Source of the DNA: Heliocybe sulcata
Lineage: Eukaryota; Basidiomycota; Agaricomycetes; Gloeophyllales; Gloeophyllaceae
Reading direction: 5' to 3'
Assembly: GCA_004369045.1 (NCBI GenBank)
Contig: ML213549.1
Span: forward strand, 1 to 46,060
Length of the DNA: 46,060 nucleotides
The notes below the pieces were generated by a model that worked only from the letters and a program-made list of their open reading frames with translations, was not told the DNA's origin and searched no databases. How positions within the stretch are numbered: position 1 is the stretch's first letter; each line of letters begins with the position of its first letter. A program made the translations under genes and the position numbers. Positions 11,147-22,570 of this stretch are shown here, piece after piece.

Positions 11147-13099
11147 ATGCACTTCCTCAAGCTGCTCAAGCTGCACCGTCGCGCCCAGTCCGACAGCGAG
11201 CTGGTCTCGACTATCGCGACTCACTTGGCACCCGTCTCCTCTGTCATCGACACTGTCGCCGCCGCCATCACCACCGAAGACTTTAACAGTCCGCGCCCCG
11301 TCTCTCAGTACGAGCAAGAGGTTCAAGACGAAGAGCGCCTTCTCCTCGCGCGCATCGAACGCTTGGAAGCTGAAAATGCCCTCCTCGAAGCCGAACTGGA
11401 GCTTGAAGAACTCGAAGCCAAGATCGAGGACACCTCCACGTCCGCAACGCTTTCCGATGACAAAGAGGAAGAGGAGGTCAAGGCCCTCGAGGAGAAGCTC
11501 GCGCAGTACAATTGGGTTCTTGCAGTCCTTGACGCCATTCAAGCCAACGACCCCAGTGCGCCAGGAACCATCGACGAGCGCCTTGTCAAGTACATTACCG
11601 ACACTGCAGACGACATCAACGACCCCTTCGAGTCCATCCGTGCCGAGATGGTCAAAGACTTAGACGGCCCCTCCCGTGAGTACCAGCGCGCTGTCGATAT
11701 CACCCTCGCGGCGAGAAAGCGCGAGCAGGAGGCGGAGAGGGAATATCAGTACTGGCGTAACAAGGCGCAGGAGGCGTTTCCAGACCGCGAGCTCATCACG
11801 CCATCCAACTCGGTGCTGGGCATCGAGGAGGTGGAGGGGAGGATCACGCCTACTGTGAGCACGGTGAGCATTAGCAAGATTGAGAAGCAGTGGGGATTCA
11901 AGTATGGCGAGGAGTTGGAAGATGTTGACGGAGAGTTGAAGTCTCTTGGCTCCTTGGGCACGATGGGGTCGTTGGGTTCCTTCGGCAACATTCCTTCGCT
12001 TCCATCGAGTGACTGCAACAAGCTCCCGATTGCAGCGAGCAGCTCACAAGAGCTCGTCCTCGCGACCAAGACCTCCAGCCAGCTCCTCCCCTCGGCAAGC
12101 ACAGAGAAGAACCTCGCATCCGCCGCTAGCTCGTCTGCCGACCTCCGCCGCAAGCTAGCCTCGGCTGTTTCGATCCAATCCATGTCGTAACTATCATTCT
12201 CTTTCATATCTTCCAGTCACGGCATGACTAACATATTGGACAGTACCCCATCCCGCCCATGGGTCTCCGCGTCTACCTCCGCTGGCTCGGTCGTCACCGA
12301 AGCCGTCCGCCGTCTCTCGCTCATCGCCACTCCCCAGTCCAGCCCTGCCACGGTGCGACTGCTCTACCCCGGCCCCCGCACTCCCAGCCCTGTCCGGCCC
12401 TCGGAGCTTCCCTTCTCTCGCTCGCCCTCGGCGTCCACGGTCCAAGTCGTCGCGAAGGAGAACCAGGTGCAGGACAACAGCTGGGTTGCCGTCCCTCCTA
12501 GGCCTTCAAGGACGCCCTCGTCTATCCGCGCGGTCAACTTCACGCCTGCAGGCGAAGGTTCACACGAGTCCCAAGACGTTTTTGCTGCTCCGCCCGCGGT
12601 GCCTTCGCCAGAGAGGAACGGGAAGAGCGGCATTACCCCTCCGCGCGCGCGTCCCGCCTTCCTCAAGGCCTTCACGAAGTTGGTGAATGTTAATATCCCA
12701 GGCAAGAAGACGGCGAAGGAGACAGTGGGGAATGATATGAGCTTTGAGTGTCTCGGCGAGGAGGCTGTTGTGGAGCAGGTTGAGCGTAGGGAGGTGAATG
12801 AGGAGAAGAGGAAGAGTTGGAGGAGGAGCAGGCGCGCGGGCGGTGCGAGTGAGAAGGAAAATGTTGTGCCGGTGGAGGAGGCGAAGGGAGAGGACAGGAG
12901 AAAGTCGTGGCGGCGGAGCTGGAGGGGAGAGAGCAGGCGGGAGAATGTCGCGGAAATTGGGAAGGAAAAGGAGGTTGGGGAGAAGAGGTCGCCGGGGAAG
13001 AAGAGCTGGAGAGCGAGTGTGTTGGTGCGCAAGGAGAATGTGGAGGAGAAGGGGACGAGGAGGTTGTCGAGGTTGCCAACGTTGCGTAGGAAGAACTGA
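11147..13099 (+). CDS. Coiled-coil protein with Ser/Arg/Trp basic repeat tail, unknown function
   Basis: Exons 11147-12186 and 12244-13099 join in phase across a 57-base intron to give 631 aa. Without splicing, the first part would stop at once (TCG TAA), so the intron decides the reading. The N-terminus (MHFLKLLKLHRRAQ) precedes a long charged coiled coil, roughly residues 55-130 (LLLARIERLEAENALLEAEL). A Gly/Ser/Leu repeat (LGSLGTMGSLGSFG) lies near residue 270. The second exon is Pro/Ser-rich and ends in a strongly basic region with at least three copies of a KSWR(R/A)S unit (KRKSWRRSRR, RRKSWRRSWR, KKSWRAS), interspersed with KENV. This suggests an RNA- or membrane-associated protein, but no family is recognised. 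Large antisense frames across the second exon are composition shadows. Both frames use G/C-ending codons heavily. Confidence 0.7.
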
Positions 13100-13502
13100 G
13101 GGGCCAGACTGCATCAATCTATCCCATATCAGTATCTTTTCGTTTTTCTCTTCTTCCTGATTGAATCCCTAGCATATTGCATAGACTATATCCTGATTAT
13201 ATACTACTACAGCTCATTATACCTCCTTATCGTAGATGTATCATTTATAATGTGTAGCGATTTTATTGTACCAGCGTGAACGTGAACGTTTGAACGCCAA
13301 TGTCGCTCGTGGAAAGCTCGGACCCCGCTTTCTGCATGATTTCCAGGGAGTTACCGTGGATGGACGGACTGTCGCTCGTAACGGTTCGAATAGAGAGTGC
13401 GTATGGTATAACATAGAATATACATGTAGGACGAACAGACAGAGGTGCATACAATATTACCGCGCACGAGAAAGCATAGAAAATCATAGATTGCAGAGTC
13501 CA
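13100..13502. other. Intergenic region between two convergent genes
   Basis: This holds 3' untranslated sequence of both neighbours. It is AT-richer than its flanks. No gene seen. Confidence 0.4.
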
Positions 13503-14871
13503 TCACTTTTGTTCTAGAGACTCATCCTCTGCAACCTGGTCCGGGTGCAAGCGATGATACTCGAGGTCTGCCACACTGAACAGAGCCTCAGCTCGACATG
13601 TGTGGCACAAGATACCATGGAAGTCTATCATCCCATTCGCCTTACGCTCTCCGCGAGACAACTGGCAGTGATGCACGAGGAGCGGCAAGAGCCTGGGGCG
13701 GTCGGGCGATTCAGAGGATGCGTTGACGAAGGGAGTGATGACCGCCGTCTCCATCCCTGGACATCGGTGTGAGACTGTCTGCTAGACAAAACGACGAATT
13801 ATCAGGCGACTTTCTCACCTTGCTTGAATTCCCCGAATGTCCACCGCTGGTATGTAGTAACCGCGAAGCGAGAGCAATACAGCTCCCGACATGCCTTGTA
13901 CGTCTAAGCCGTGCTTTGAGATGAAATGACTGTAGAGATGGATAAGGTAACATACGATGGCCCAAACTCGCTGCCAATTCGTCCACCTGTCGCGATTGAC
14001 CTTCCGTCCTTTCCGGTTAACAGGTGTGCCTTCCAGCGAGTCTCCTGATTCTTGATACATGGGCAGGTAGTCGAAGAGTCTGTCCGGGAACTGGGTAGCA
14101 AATATGCTGCGCGTCCATAAAATGAATAGTTGCGGGCTGATTAATGCGCTCACCACCCTTCCAGTGCAGAACGATGCCCAGTCGCTTTCGGTCAAAGCTC
14201 CCGGGGCGATGCACACGATGACCATGGTGGTCGTGGAAGCCGATCCATTTGCATCCTATGACAAAACTGTCAGACGTCGACATGTCTATACAGTCTTGGG
14301 AGGTGTACGTACATTCCACGCAACTGTGCGAATGTCACAAAACTGTGACGAATCGCGGTCCAAAAGGTACGCAGCGTCGTTTGTCCCAAACGTCAGATCG
14401 GGTAGATGGTCCCCATTGTATCCGAAGACACAAGCAGCTGCTGTTGCTGTTTTTAAGACATCCTCAACCATGTCCCCCATCTCCTTAATGTTGCGAATGT
14501 GGTGGCCGGCGTGGGAGCAATACTTCATCCCTGTCGCGGGCAGCAGCAAGTCCTGCATAGCTATGTGGGCGTCGTGATGAATCAAAACATCTAAGTGAGG
14601 GCGAGTGAGTGACGATAAAGTGAGCAGCAGCATGAGTCTATCGCGTACAGTCACCGGACACACACAACGACGGGTTGGACCGGTGACCGTGTAGTTGTAC
14701 TTCACGGGGCCCTGAGCAGCTGGCCTGGCTTTGACCACGAGTAGACCTCGAATCCCTGCGCTGTCTTACGCCCTTAGTATTGAACGGCGAACGCATGTAG
14801 CCGGAATAGGTGAGAGGACAGAGCGTGGCCCGCCGCAGATAATCCTGCGCGCTGACTGTCGCCTGAGCCAT
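13503..14871 (-). CDS. Paralog B of the unrecognised three-copy family
   Basis: Six exons read right to left: 14871-14655, 14590-14313, 14255-14154, 14090-13956, 13903-13819 and 13756-13503, together 356 aa in phase. Family blocks are all present: LPATG early (shared with copy A), TTMVIVCIAPGALTESDW, an exon starting FPDRLFDY, the 85-base exon with a Cys pair and FAVTTYQRWTFGEF, and RPRLLPLLVHHCQLSRG. Unlike copies A and C, the C-terminus continues into GILCHTCRAEALFSVADLEY and ends HRLHPDQVAEDESLEQK. It holds a CxxC plus spaced His residues and could bind metal. The acceptor at 13904/13905 was chosen because it restores the family motif; the alternative eight bases downstream gives a frame without it. 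The function is unknown. The length nearly equals copy A, and the genomic span (1,369 bases) is identical. Confidence 0.7.
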
Positions 14872-15058
14872 AGATACGAAGAAATATAGAGCCACGAGAG
14901 GGTGTAACACAAGTCGAGGGTTGTGGCAAATATTCTGAGTTAAACCTGTTATATGCCTATGGCATGCCACATTTCAGACGCGTTCCTGTGGCAGACCAAG
15001 ACGGGGCATGACACATTTGCTAGGGCGCGAGGCGTCCTCTCCACAATAGGAACGGCAT

Positions 15059-15426
15059 CTATTGGAGACTTGCCACACAACGCCTAAGGACTGATTGCGG
15101 GATGATCTTGATAAAATCTGGCGTTGGCCTACGCGTGCATTGTGGCTTGATCGTATATGGCAATTCTGCCGCGCTTCCGACCCTTGTGGCTACGAACAAT
15201 GGGTCCCACTCGGGGCCTGGCACCCACTATTGGCCAGGACTGATGAACCACGCTTCTCGGAAACTTTTGTGGTTGCTGTCGCCACTCTCCTCGATCTCAA
15301 ACATGACAACAGCGTCTTGCGTCCGCGGTGAAGCCTACATAACGGAGGCCATAACTTGCGGTGACCTACCGTAGGATATTCCTGAGTCTCTGAAGTAGGA
15401 GCCCAATAACTATCATCTTCTGTCAT
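15059..15426 (-). pseudogene. Small unrecognised gene with an in-frame stop
   Basis: Exon 15426-15370 (MTEDDSYWAPTSETQEYPT) joins in phase to 15334 onward (DAVVMFEIEESGDSNHKSF...). The frame reaches TAG at 15229-15227 and continues in the same frame with clearly protein-like sequence (WVPGPEWDPLFVATRVGSAA) to a second stop at 15059. Either the gene is broken by one nonsense change, or an intron with a poor donor removes the TAG, or only the first 54 residues are used. I do not recognise the family. It lies between paralog B and the transposon. Confidence 0.4.
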
Positions 15427-15663
15427 TCGATTGGTGGGTCTTCAATCCATGGACGCGAATACTCGTGCTCCCGAGGGGCCTTGCGGTATGAGTCACCGAG
15501 CCACGGCGAGCCATTCATGATGCACAATACAGTGTAAACCACACATAGCCGCGAGGCTTCAATGAGGACTAGATAGCTATAGAGCAGCTCATCGGGGCGA
15601 CAGACTTTCCAGGGGGACGCAAGAAAATCTACGCCCGCGAGCGTGGGAATCTTCCGCAGCGGC

Positions 15664-15670
15664 TCTTCCC
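15664..15670. repeat. Target-site duplication, left copy (TCTTCCC)
   Basis: The seven bases TCTTCCC directly precede the left inverted repeat. The same seven directly follow the right one at 22571-22577. Confidence 0.85.
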
Positions 15671-15797
15671 GGGAGGCAAGGCCTTACCACTTAACTGCCT
15701 TATTCGGAACACGCATGTTTTCCACGCGACGGCTCGGAAAAGTGCGAATCACGCCATCGTCCGTTGATCGTCGCGCTCCAAATTTTTGCCAAGTCCC
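15671..15797 (+). repeat. Left terminal inverted repeat of the 6.9-kb transposon
   Basis: 127 bases, about 90 percent matched by the reverse complement of 22445-22570. The outer 44 bases are identical. Confidence 0.88.
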
Positions 15798-16340
15798 TCT
15801 TCCGTGCACAAGGGCGGTCATTTAAGTCATGCATATTTGAGTACTGAGTACTGAGTCATCGACTGGGCATGTCGTCGGGGATTTGAGTATATCGTATTTG
15901 GGAGGTTACCGATGTGGTTGCAAGTTATTGATAACTGACCGTGAGAAGAATCCCGTACGTATTCGGTAGCTGCGCGTGCGCAGCGCATGGTGGATCGTCT
16001 GCGCTCGATGTATTATTATAGCCCAGCTCGGTCCTTGTGCGCACATACGTGAAAGTATGTCCGCGCGTTTCGTACTGTAGTTCATCTCGATATCACGCCA
16101 GTGTAGGACCAGCACTAGTAGTCGACATCCACTCTGTACTAGCTAATCTAATGCAATCCTGTCTCTGGATCCCCAAGTAGGCTGAATGACGCGAGTGGCG
16201 CGCCCGGAGAGCGCGTCTGTACGTGTACGGGCGGTGCACATCAACGCGAGATACCCCGTCGGTAAGCCTTGCTATCTTTTCTATTACTTATAATCTCTCT
16301 GGCAGACTTGGTGCATCAAAGTCAGTGCAAGGCCGGCAGC

Positions 16341-19300
16341 ATGTCAGGTGCAACGGCTTCTGCAGATGAATACGAGTCCACCTTCGATGAGTTCAATATC
16401 CCTGAAGCTTTATGGCAGTCCACTGGAGCAGGCGGCGGCGGCAACTTTCCAGGCGACCCCGGACTAGCAAGTCATTCCAGGTACGAGCTGAAACAACCAC
16501 TACAAGTAGATGCTGATAAATCTCATCTATAGTGAAAATGAGGACGAGGCACTCCCCAGTGATGGAGCAGACCCGGAGACCGACACGCTGCCCCTCGATT
16601 CTGGAAGCTCTGCTGCTGACGACAATGCAGTTGCCCCGGACAACATGGATGCGGGAGAGCAGGGATCATCCGCCTTGCCTAAGAGGGGTTGGCCCAAGGG
16701 AAGCAAGAACCGCAAGACCCTTGCTGCAATGACCGCCAGCCTTACACCCACTGAGACATCTGCACCAAGACCAAGAGGCCGCCCTTGTGGAACTGGTCCA
16801 AAGCAGCTAGCTCAAGCAGCATCTGGAGGGACTGAGGAGCCGAAACGGGGCCCTGGTCGACCCCGCAAGGTTCAGGCTTCGAGGATAGGCAGCTCGGTTG
16901 ACGTTGAGCGAGTCAATGTAAGTTGCCCGATCATCTATCATTGGTTGACCTTACTGGGATATGTAGGGACGCTTTCGCGTACCAGGTGTTCCGCGTCCGA
17001 GCACCGGAGGCTCCACGCCGTCGACGCTGCCTCTGTCCCTCAGACTCGGACCCATCCATTCGACTCCTCCATCCACCAGTGATTCTCGATCCTTGAGTAT
17101 GCCATCCACTCCTGTGTCAGTCCCAGCACCTAGGCTGGAGACGGAGCAAGCAGGGGCTCCTCCTGGTCGGCTGATGACTCATTCTGGCACTACTGAGGAT
17201 CGGCCACCACCTCTCATGGACTGTGGGGATGAGGAAGATGAGAAATATATTAGTTTGATCCAGGATGGCTGTGGGGATGAAGATCACAATGACGACGAGG
17301 ATGACGAGGGGGAGGATAGTGAGACCGGTGCTGCAAGACGAGTGCCACCCTGGTTGAAGGAAATTTTCATTTGTAAGGTTGCGGAAGCGAATATCCATAA
17401 TGCAGATGGGATTCCGTGCCTTTATGAGTCCGGATCATTTTGGTTTCCAACCGTATTGACATTCTTCCTACTCCGACGTGGACGGCCCTTGCCTGAGAAG
17501 TTGTACAGCCCGCGTCTGTTCCTCTGGGACCCACAAAGCCTGGTCGAAGGTGGTATTGGTTGCCCTCTGTGTGGGAGGAAGCTGTCACGAAACGGACATG
17601 TACCATATCCTCGTCGCGTCGTAGATCTTGATCAGTCATTCTGGATCATCAGGTATCAGTATCGTTGCCCGTCCTGCATCACCTCAAAGTCTGGTAAATC
17701 TGGCAACAGGGTCTTTCGGAGCTGGGACAAACGGATCATTGCACGCCTCCCGCTCGATCTTCAACATGAATTCCCAGCAAGGCTAAGCTGGTGGAGTGGA
17801 ATCTCACACTCCGCATTTTCTCTGATGCGGTCTTGCTTTCAAAATGGCATGGGAGCGAAGCAGTTCTCAGATGCCTTGCGAGTTCAGCATGTCCGGCGTC
17901 ATGACTTACTGCATCTGATGTATCTCGCATACATTCAGTCTCAACGTGACCGACTCTCATTCCATGGCTGTCTCTTTCCGAGCTTCCCACCGTTTGACGA
18001 TCACTCTCCTGATGGCTATTGTGGTTATGTGCCGAGCTCCCAATGGCTACGGGATATGTATGATGACTTTATCAGTGAACATGAAGACCAGCTTAACCAG
18101 CATACATCAATGCTCACAGGCCAGGTCTGTGCTATCGACCATAGCCATAAGGTGAGTTATCACACGAAACTTATAAAATTAGTCGCTGTACCTAACATTT
18201 ATACGTAGATCACGAAGCATATATTTAAGCTGAATGGGGTTGAAATTTACTGTGGGCTTCTGACAGTAACAAACGAGAAGGGAGAGATTCGGGTCTGCAA
18301 TCTTGTCCCTACGAAGTCACATTCGCAGTTTGAGCTGGCACTCGTACGTATGAGGGAGTCTTTGGAGCTCTACGGCCACAGCCAGCCCCTTCTGTTCTAC
18401 ACCGACAACATGGCCGACAAACAGTTCCTTGAAGCATCATTCCCATCACTGCGTCGTGATGTGATTCCAGTCGAGAAACACGCCCATCTTGAGCCGCTCC
18501 AGATCCCCAATGACGTGCAGATCTATGTGAGAGCTACCGCAGCTACAATTGATGCAGCTGTCCTGTCTATCATCGATCGCATACCTGAAGATGGATACCT
18601 GACCGTAGGCTTTGATACCGAATGGAATGTTGACCTTGCAAATCCTGATGCTGGTCGATCGCCGCCAGCCATCATCCAAATTGCTGTCGGAAACCAGATC
18701 CATATCTTCCAGGTGTGTTTGCATTTCTCTCAGACTTACAATATCCACAATTGAGCTGGTTGGACAGGTTGGCCCTATGCTCGCAAGTGGTGGTCTACCC
18801 ATGCAGCTAAGGACATTCTTGGCCAATCCCCGTGTCCGTAAAGCAGGACATATGGTTGATGTTGATCTGGAATACTTACAGAAGGCGTCGGGTTCATCGC
18901 AGAAGTTTGTTGGAGGCCTGGATCTTGCGCAATTTGCGAAACAACGCAATATCATCCGTGATGCTTGCCTAGGCCTATCAGATCTCTGTGCGATTGTACT
19001 GAAGCAGCGGCTCAACAAGAACGTGCCCGCTCGTGTCAGTACAGCCTGGGAAAGCCAGACCCTGACAAATGAGCAGCTTCAATATGCTGCCCTGGATGCC
19101 TACACTGGACTGCGGGTCTACGAAGAATTGCAGAAGACTCCAATCCCAGGGGAAGTTCCTGATAATCCTATTGAAGGCACTTCAGTGATCCTCTATCAAA
19201 CTGATAACAGTCGTGTCATAGCATATGGCCGCATATCTGGCCGTACAAATGACCCGAGGTATGATGGCATCAATATAACAACACACCGAGCAGTCATCAC

Positions 19301-21610
19301 TGTCACAACAGTAATTGTGCCTGCAGCCATCATCACGACTCACTCGCGGCGACGCCTTTCAGACTTTGGGGCAACTCCTTTTGAGCTCGTTTGTCTCAAG
19401 TCCCATCTCCGCATTTCGGAAGTTCAGCCGAGTCTTGCAGATGCTCTGCCCACCAGTGACATTATGGCGGCTTCTAACCTGGCACCACTTAATCAGCATG
19501 CTAGTCATCCCGGCTCTGATGGAATACCAGTCAATACCATGCCATCATCGGGCAGTGGCTCACCCGATCAGGTTGGAGCAGGTGCAGCAATATTCGACTA
19601 CAGTATGTCCGAACGTGCTGGATCTATGACTCTGGAAGATGCCATTCAGGATCCCGAGTCTGCTGCACTGGCAGGCTCAATTCTCAGTGATACTGCGCAG
19701 CTGGATGTGATCTACCTGCTTCGAGCTCGTATCAAGAAAGATCTATTCCATGTCTTCAATATGCTCTATATTGCCAGGGCTCATGGGCTCCTCTTTGAAT
19801 TTGCGCGCACTCTCCGGGATGCCTTATTGATCCCTGATGAGGATGACAAGATGAGGATCACTCGGTATGCTGCCTCCCTGGACCCGCCTCGCTCATGGGA
19901 GTATATGGTACAATTCCGTGCAAAATGGGTTTGGGCCCGCTGTAAACGGGTTATACCACTGGCGGAGCAGTTCCATCCACTTGTTGTCCAGGTCTTCCAG
20001 ACTTATGGCCCTCTCAAGGATGCTCAGACTGGGCAACCACTCTTCAATGCAGCTGCCTGGCATGCAGCAAAGAATATTCTCTCTCTCATTCAGAATGGAT
20101 TTGTGTCTGATCCTCCAGGAATTCCTCTCTACTATGCCATTGGTCTCGATAGGAAGGCAGGCCATCTTCCAATCTACCGCTGTATTCGGGGGATGAATTT
20201 CACAGAAGGTGGTGTACATAAGCATCTCCGGTCTCGGTTGCCAACATCAGGTGTCTCGCCACGGCACATGATGTCCTGTCTGCTGGAATTTATACTACGG
20301 CATAACATGTTAGTGAGTAGTAGTTGTTCAGTCTCATGAAACTGATACTGATGCCACTAAGGTTGGTACTTTTAACTCCACTGGAAAACGATACGCTGGC
20401 CATTACGACATCTGGCTCACGAATCAGCTGCACGAGTTGATGGTCACTACATCTGACCTTATCACCAACACACAGTTTACGATGGATCGTGCGAATGGTA
20501 ATCTTTACCAGCAGATGAGAGAAGTCTTTGGGATACTGCCAGTTCCTGGGGATGTACGCGAAGCAAGCGGGATGCTGACATTTGATCCGTCATTTAAGCA
20601 GAGCCAGTATTTCCTGGCGTCGCAGCAGCAGACCCGGAAGGCAGTCCTGCCTCTTCACACTCCCGCAGAATTCAAATTTTTTAGCAAGCTGATGCAAGAC
20701 AATCCATTTTTTAACCGAGTGGATGGTCAGCCTACCTGGAGAGAGGCTGTAAAGATATGGAATCGCTTTGCAGATGCGAATGAGGATATATCGTACAAGG
20801 TCATTGGGTTATATCATATTCAGGACTGCTACTGATGCATCACAGCTTATTGAACACCTGAAGACTCATTACGCAACATGGAAAACGCATATGAACATCA
20901 AGCATACACTGGCCCAGACCGAAGATGCGCGAGAACCCCTCGGCCTCGTACTCCATGACAAGTCACGCCCACAACGAGCACCGCGCGCTCTCGAGTACAA
21001 ACCCACTGTAACCGAACCTACAGATGGTTTCCTGCGCCTAAACGAAGATGAACCGATAGCAGAGACAGAACACGATACACTGCGCGGTGGAGTAGTGATG
21101 CGCTCACCTTCTGCGCAGCCCTTAACTTCAGTGTCCGATTTCCATACTGGCCGTACTTCCGATAACAATAGATCCGAACCAGGGCCATCGGGACATCCAG
21201 CAGGTGCTGCTGATGCAGCTATGTCGTTGGCCTCCAGTCGAGCTAATCACATCACCCTGCCTGCTTCGAAAATAGCATCGGGTCAGCCCAAGTCTGGCAC
21301 GGCGACAACCCTATCGGGGGCAGGAAGTCCAGCTGGTACCTCGTGGCAGCAGAGAGATTGGCTTGCGTTAAAGCGAGGATTGGAAGCAACGAAGAACTCA
21401 CCTCCACTGAAGAAGCCACGGAAGACCAGGACCTGCCGAAGATGTGGCTCAGACAGCTGTCCCGCTTGTGGTCCATCTCCATGCACAGGGGTGTGCCGAG
21501 ATTGCGGGAGGAGGGAGACATGTGGCGGTCGAGAAAAGGAACATCCATGGAAGAAGTGCTGGGAGGTTGCACGGCTGGCCAGACAGCAGAGTACTCCGGC
21601 TGGAGAGTGA
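16341..21610 (+). CDS. Transposase-like protein with AT-hooks, DDE-type core, inserted 3'-5' exonuclease and Cys-rich tail
   Basis: Seven exons (16341-16480, 16533-16917, 16967-18151, 18209-18712, 18768-20312, 20362-20799, 20846-21610) encode 1,653 aa without a break; the fifth intron's donor (GTGAGT) and the sixth's (GTCATT) are inferred. Three AT-hook-like motifs lie at about 97-104, 125-131 and 151-159 (KRGPGRPRK). An acidic stretch follows, then a domain FWFPTVLTFFLLRRGRPLPE with CxxC pairs at 374/377 and 409/412. I associate that domain with DUF6729-type proteins, from memory. An RNase-H-like core is suggested by AIDHSHK (D566) and LFYTDNMAD (D636). A DEDDy exonuclease then appears: GFDTEWNVD (D706, E708), GHMVDVDLEYL (D771) and LQYAALDAY (Y844, D848). 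The core seems to resume at KRYAGHYDIW (D1269). The tail, about 1595-1637, is a Cys/His cluster (CRRCGSDSCPACG). The gene is the only one in the element. It presumably binds the inverted repeats and cuts and joins DNA in the nucleus. Confidence 0.85.
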
Positions 21611-22444
21611 GTATTACCTAGATCAAAATAGAGTACATCACCGCAGTGAAGTTGTTACCATGTCGTGGACAGAATCTGTGTGGTTGTGCGATCATCAGCG
21701 ACCGGTATTAACACTACGACGGGAGATGACTAGTTGGGAGTCTCGCCGGTTGTCAAAGCGTCGGATACTGGGTGGGATGCATTGCACTGTCGGACACGTC
21801 GATTCCGAGCGGAGAGCCCGATGCGCCAGGGCACGATGGGCATATTGCGCGCAGAGCATTCGATACATCAATGCGCTCGCAATCAGGTGATTAGCACATG
21901 ACAGCGTATATCATTTTTCCGATTTTCTTTTTTTCTTTTTTCTTTATTTTTCTATTTCTTGCAACTACATCATTATCGAGCCTCATATTTGTCTTCTCTT
22001 TAGTTGTATACTATGATGGTGTATCAAATATAATATCATTGCAATATACACACTAGTGCGGTACTAGTACAATTGCCGCCGATGTGCGCCAGTTCTCAGG
22101 CAGTCTTTTGATACACTCTAATGACTGTAAGGGCTACCTTAACAACCAGTGAGCTGGCAAGGCTGCACGTTGTTGAAGGGAGTTCCAAAGCAAATATATA
22201 CACTCATGAGCACTAGATAAATCCACTACTAATATATAAGGGCTCACCTGCACGTTGTTGAAGGGAGTTAAAAAGAGGAACAGGTTAAGGAACCCTTCAA
22301 CAAGTGCAAAACAAAAAGTGGCCGCACCGCGTGACACGTGACGTCACGTCACGGTGGCTGAAAGCGAAGGTGGCTGAAGGGGAGCCCTTACAATGACTCC
22401 AAACCAAACGACTCACCTCACCTATGCGCCTCGAGCGCAGAACG
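21611..22444. other. Right non-coding part of the transposon
   Basis: Contains T-rich sequence after the stop (likely the 3' untranslated region and poly-A signal area), two 21-bp direct repeats and a GTGACGTCAC palindrome near 22338-22349. No gene seen. Confidence 0.5.
22164..22269. repeat. Pair of 21-bp subterminal direct repeats
   Basis: TGCACGTTGTTGAAGGGAGT plus one T occurs at 22164-22184 and again at 22249-22269, 85 bases apart and in the same orientation, inside the right arm of the transposon. Subterminal repeats often serve as transposase-binding sites; that role is inferred here. Confidence 0.6.
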
Positions 22445-22570
22445 GGGACTTAGCAAAAATTTTGGAGTGGCCATCAATGGATGATGGCGTGATTCGCACT
22501 TTTCCGAGCCATCGCGTGGAAATCACGCGTGTTCCGAATAAGGCAGTTAAGTGGTAAGGCCTTGCCTCCC
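22445..22570 (-). repeat. Right terminal inverted repeat of the 6.9-kb transposon
   Basis: Reverse-complement partner of 15671-15797, ending at 22570 next to the duplicated TCTTCCC. Confidence 0.88.

Larger units (their letters stand above)
15671..22570 (+). mobile_element. Complete 6,900-bp terminal-inverted-repeat DNA transposon
   Basis: Two long inverted repeats face each other. The left one starts at 15671 with GGGAGGCAAGGCCTTACCAC, and the right one, read in reverse complement, starts at 22570 with the same bases. They match over about 127 bases with roughly a dozen differences, and a perfect 7-bp duplication TCTTCCC flanks them. Inside is one intact seven-exon gene for a 1,653-aa transposase-like protein (16341-21610), about 540 bases of left non-coding DNA and about 830 bases of right non-coding DNA. 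The 7-bp duplication does not fit the 8-bp of hAT, the TA of mariner or the 9-bp common in Mutator; Dada and P-type elements are near that size. An intact reading frame plus an intact duplication suggest a recent, possibly active, autonomous insertion. Confidence 0.88.

Noticed and set aside
12364-13117. Long minus-strand open frames (over 180 codons) across the second exon of the coiled-coil gene
   Set aside because: They are antisense to a coherent basic protein and consist of runs of Pro, Ser and Leu, the usual shadow of Arg/Lys/Glu-rich coding DNA.
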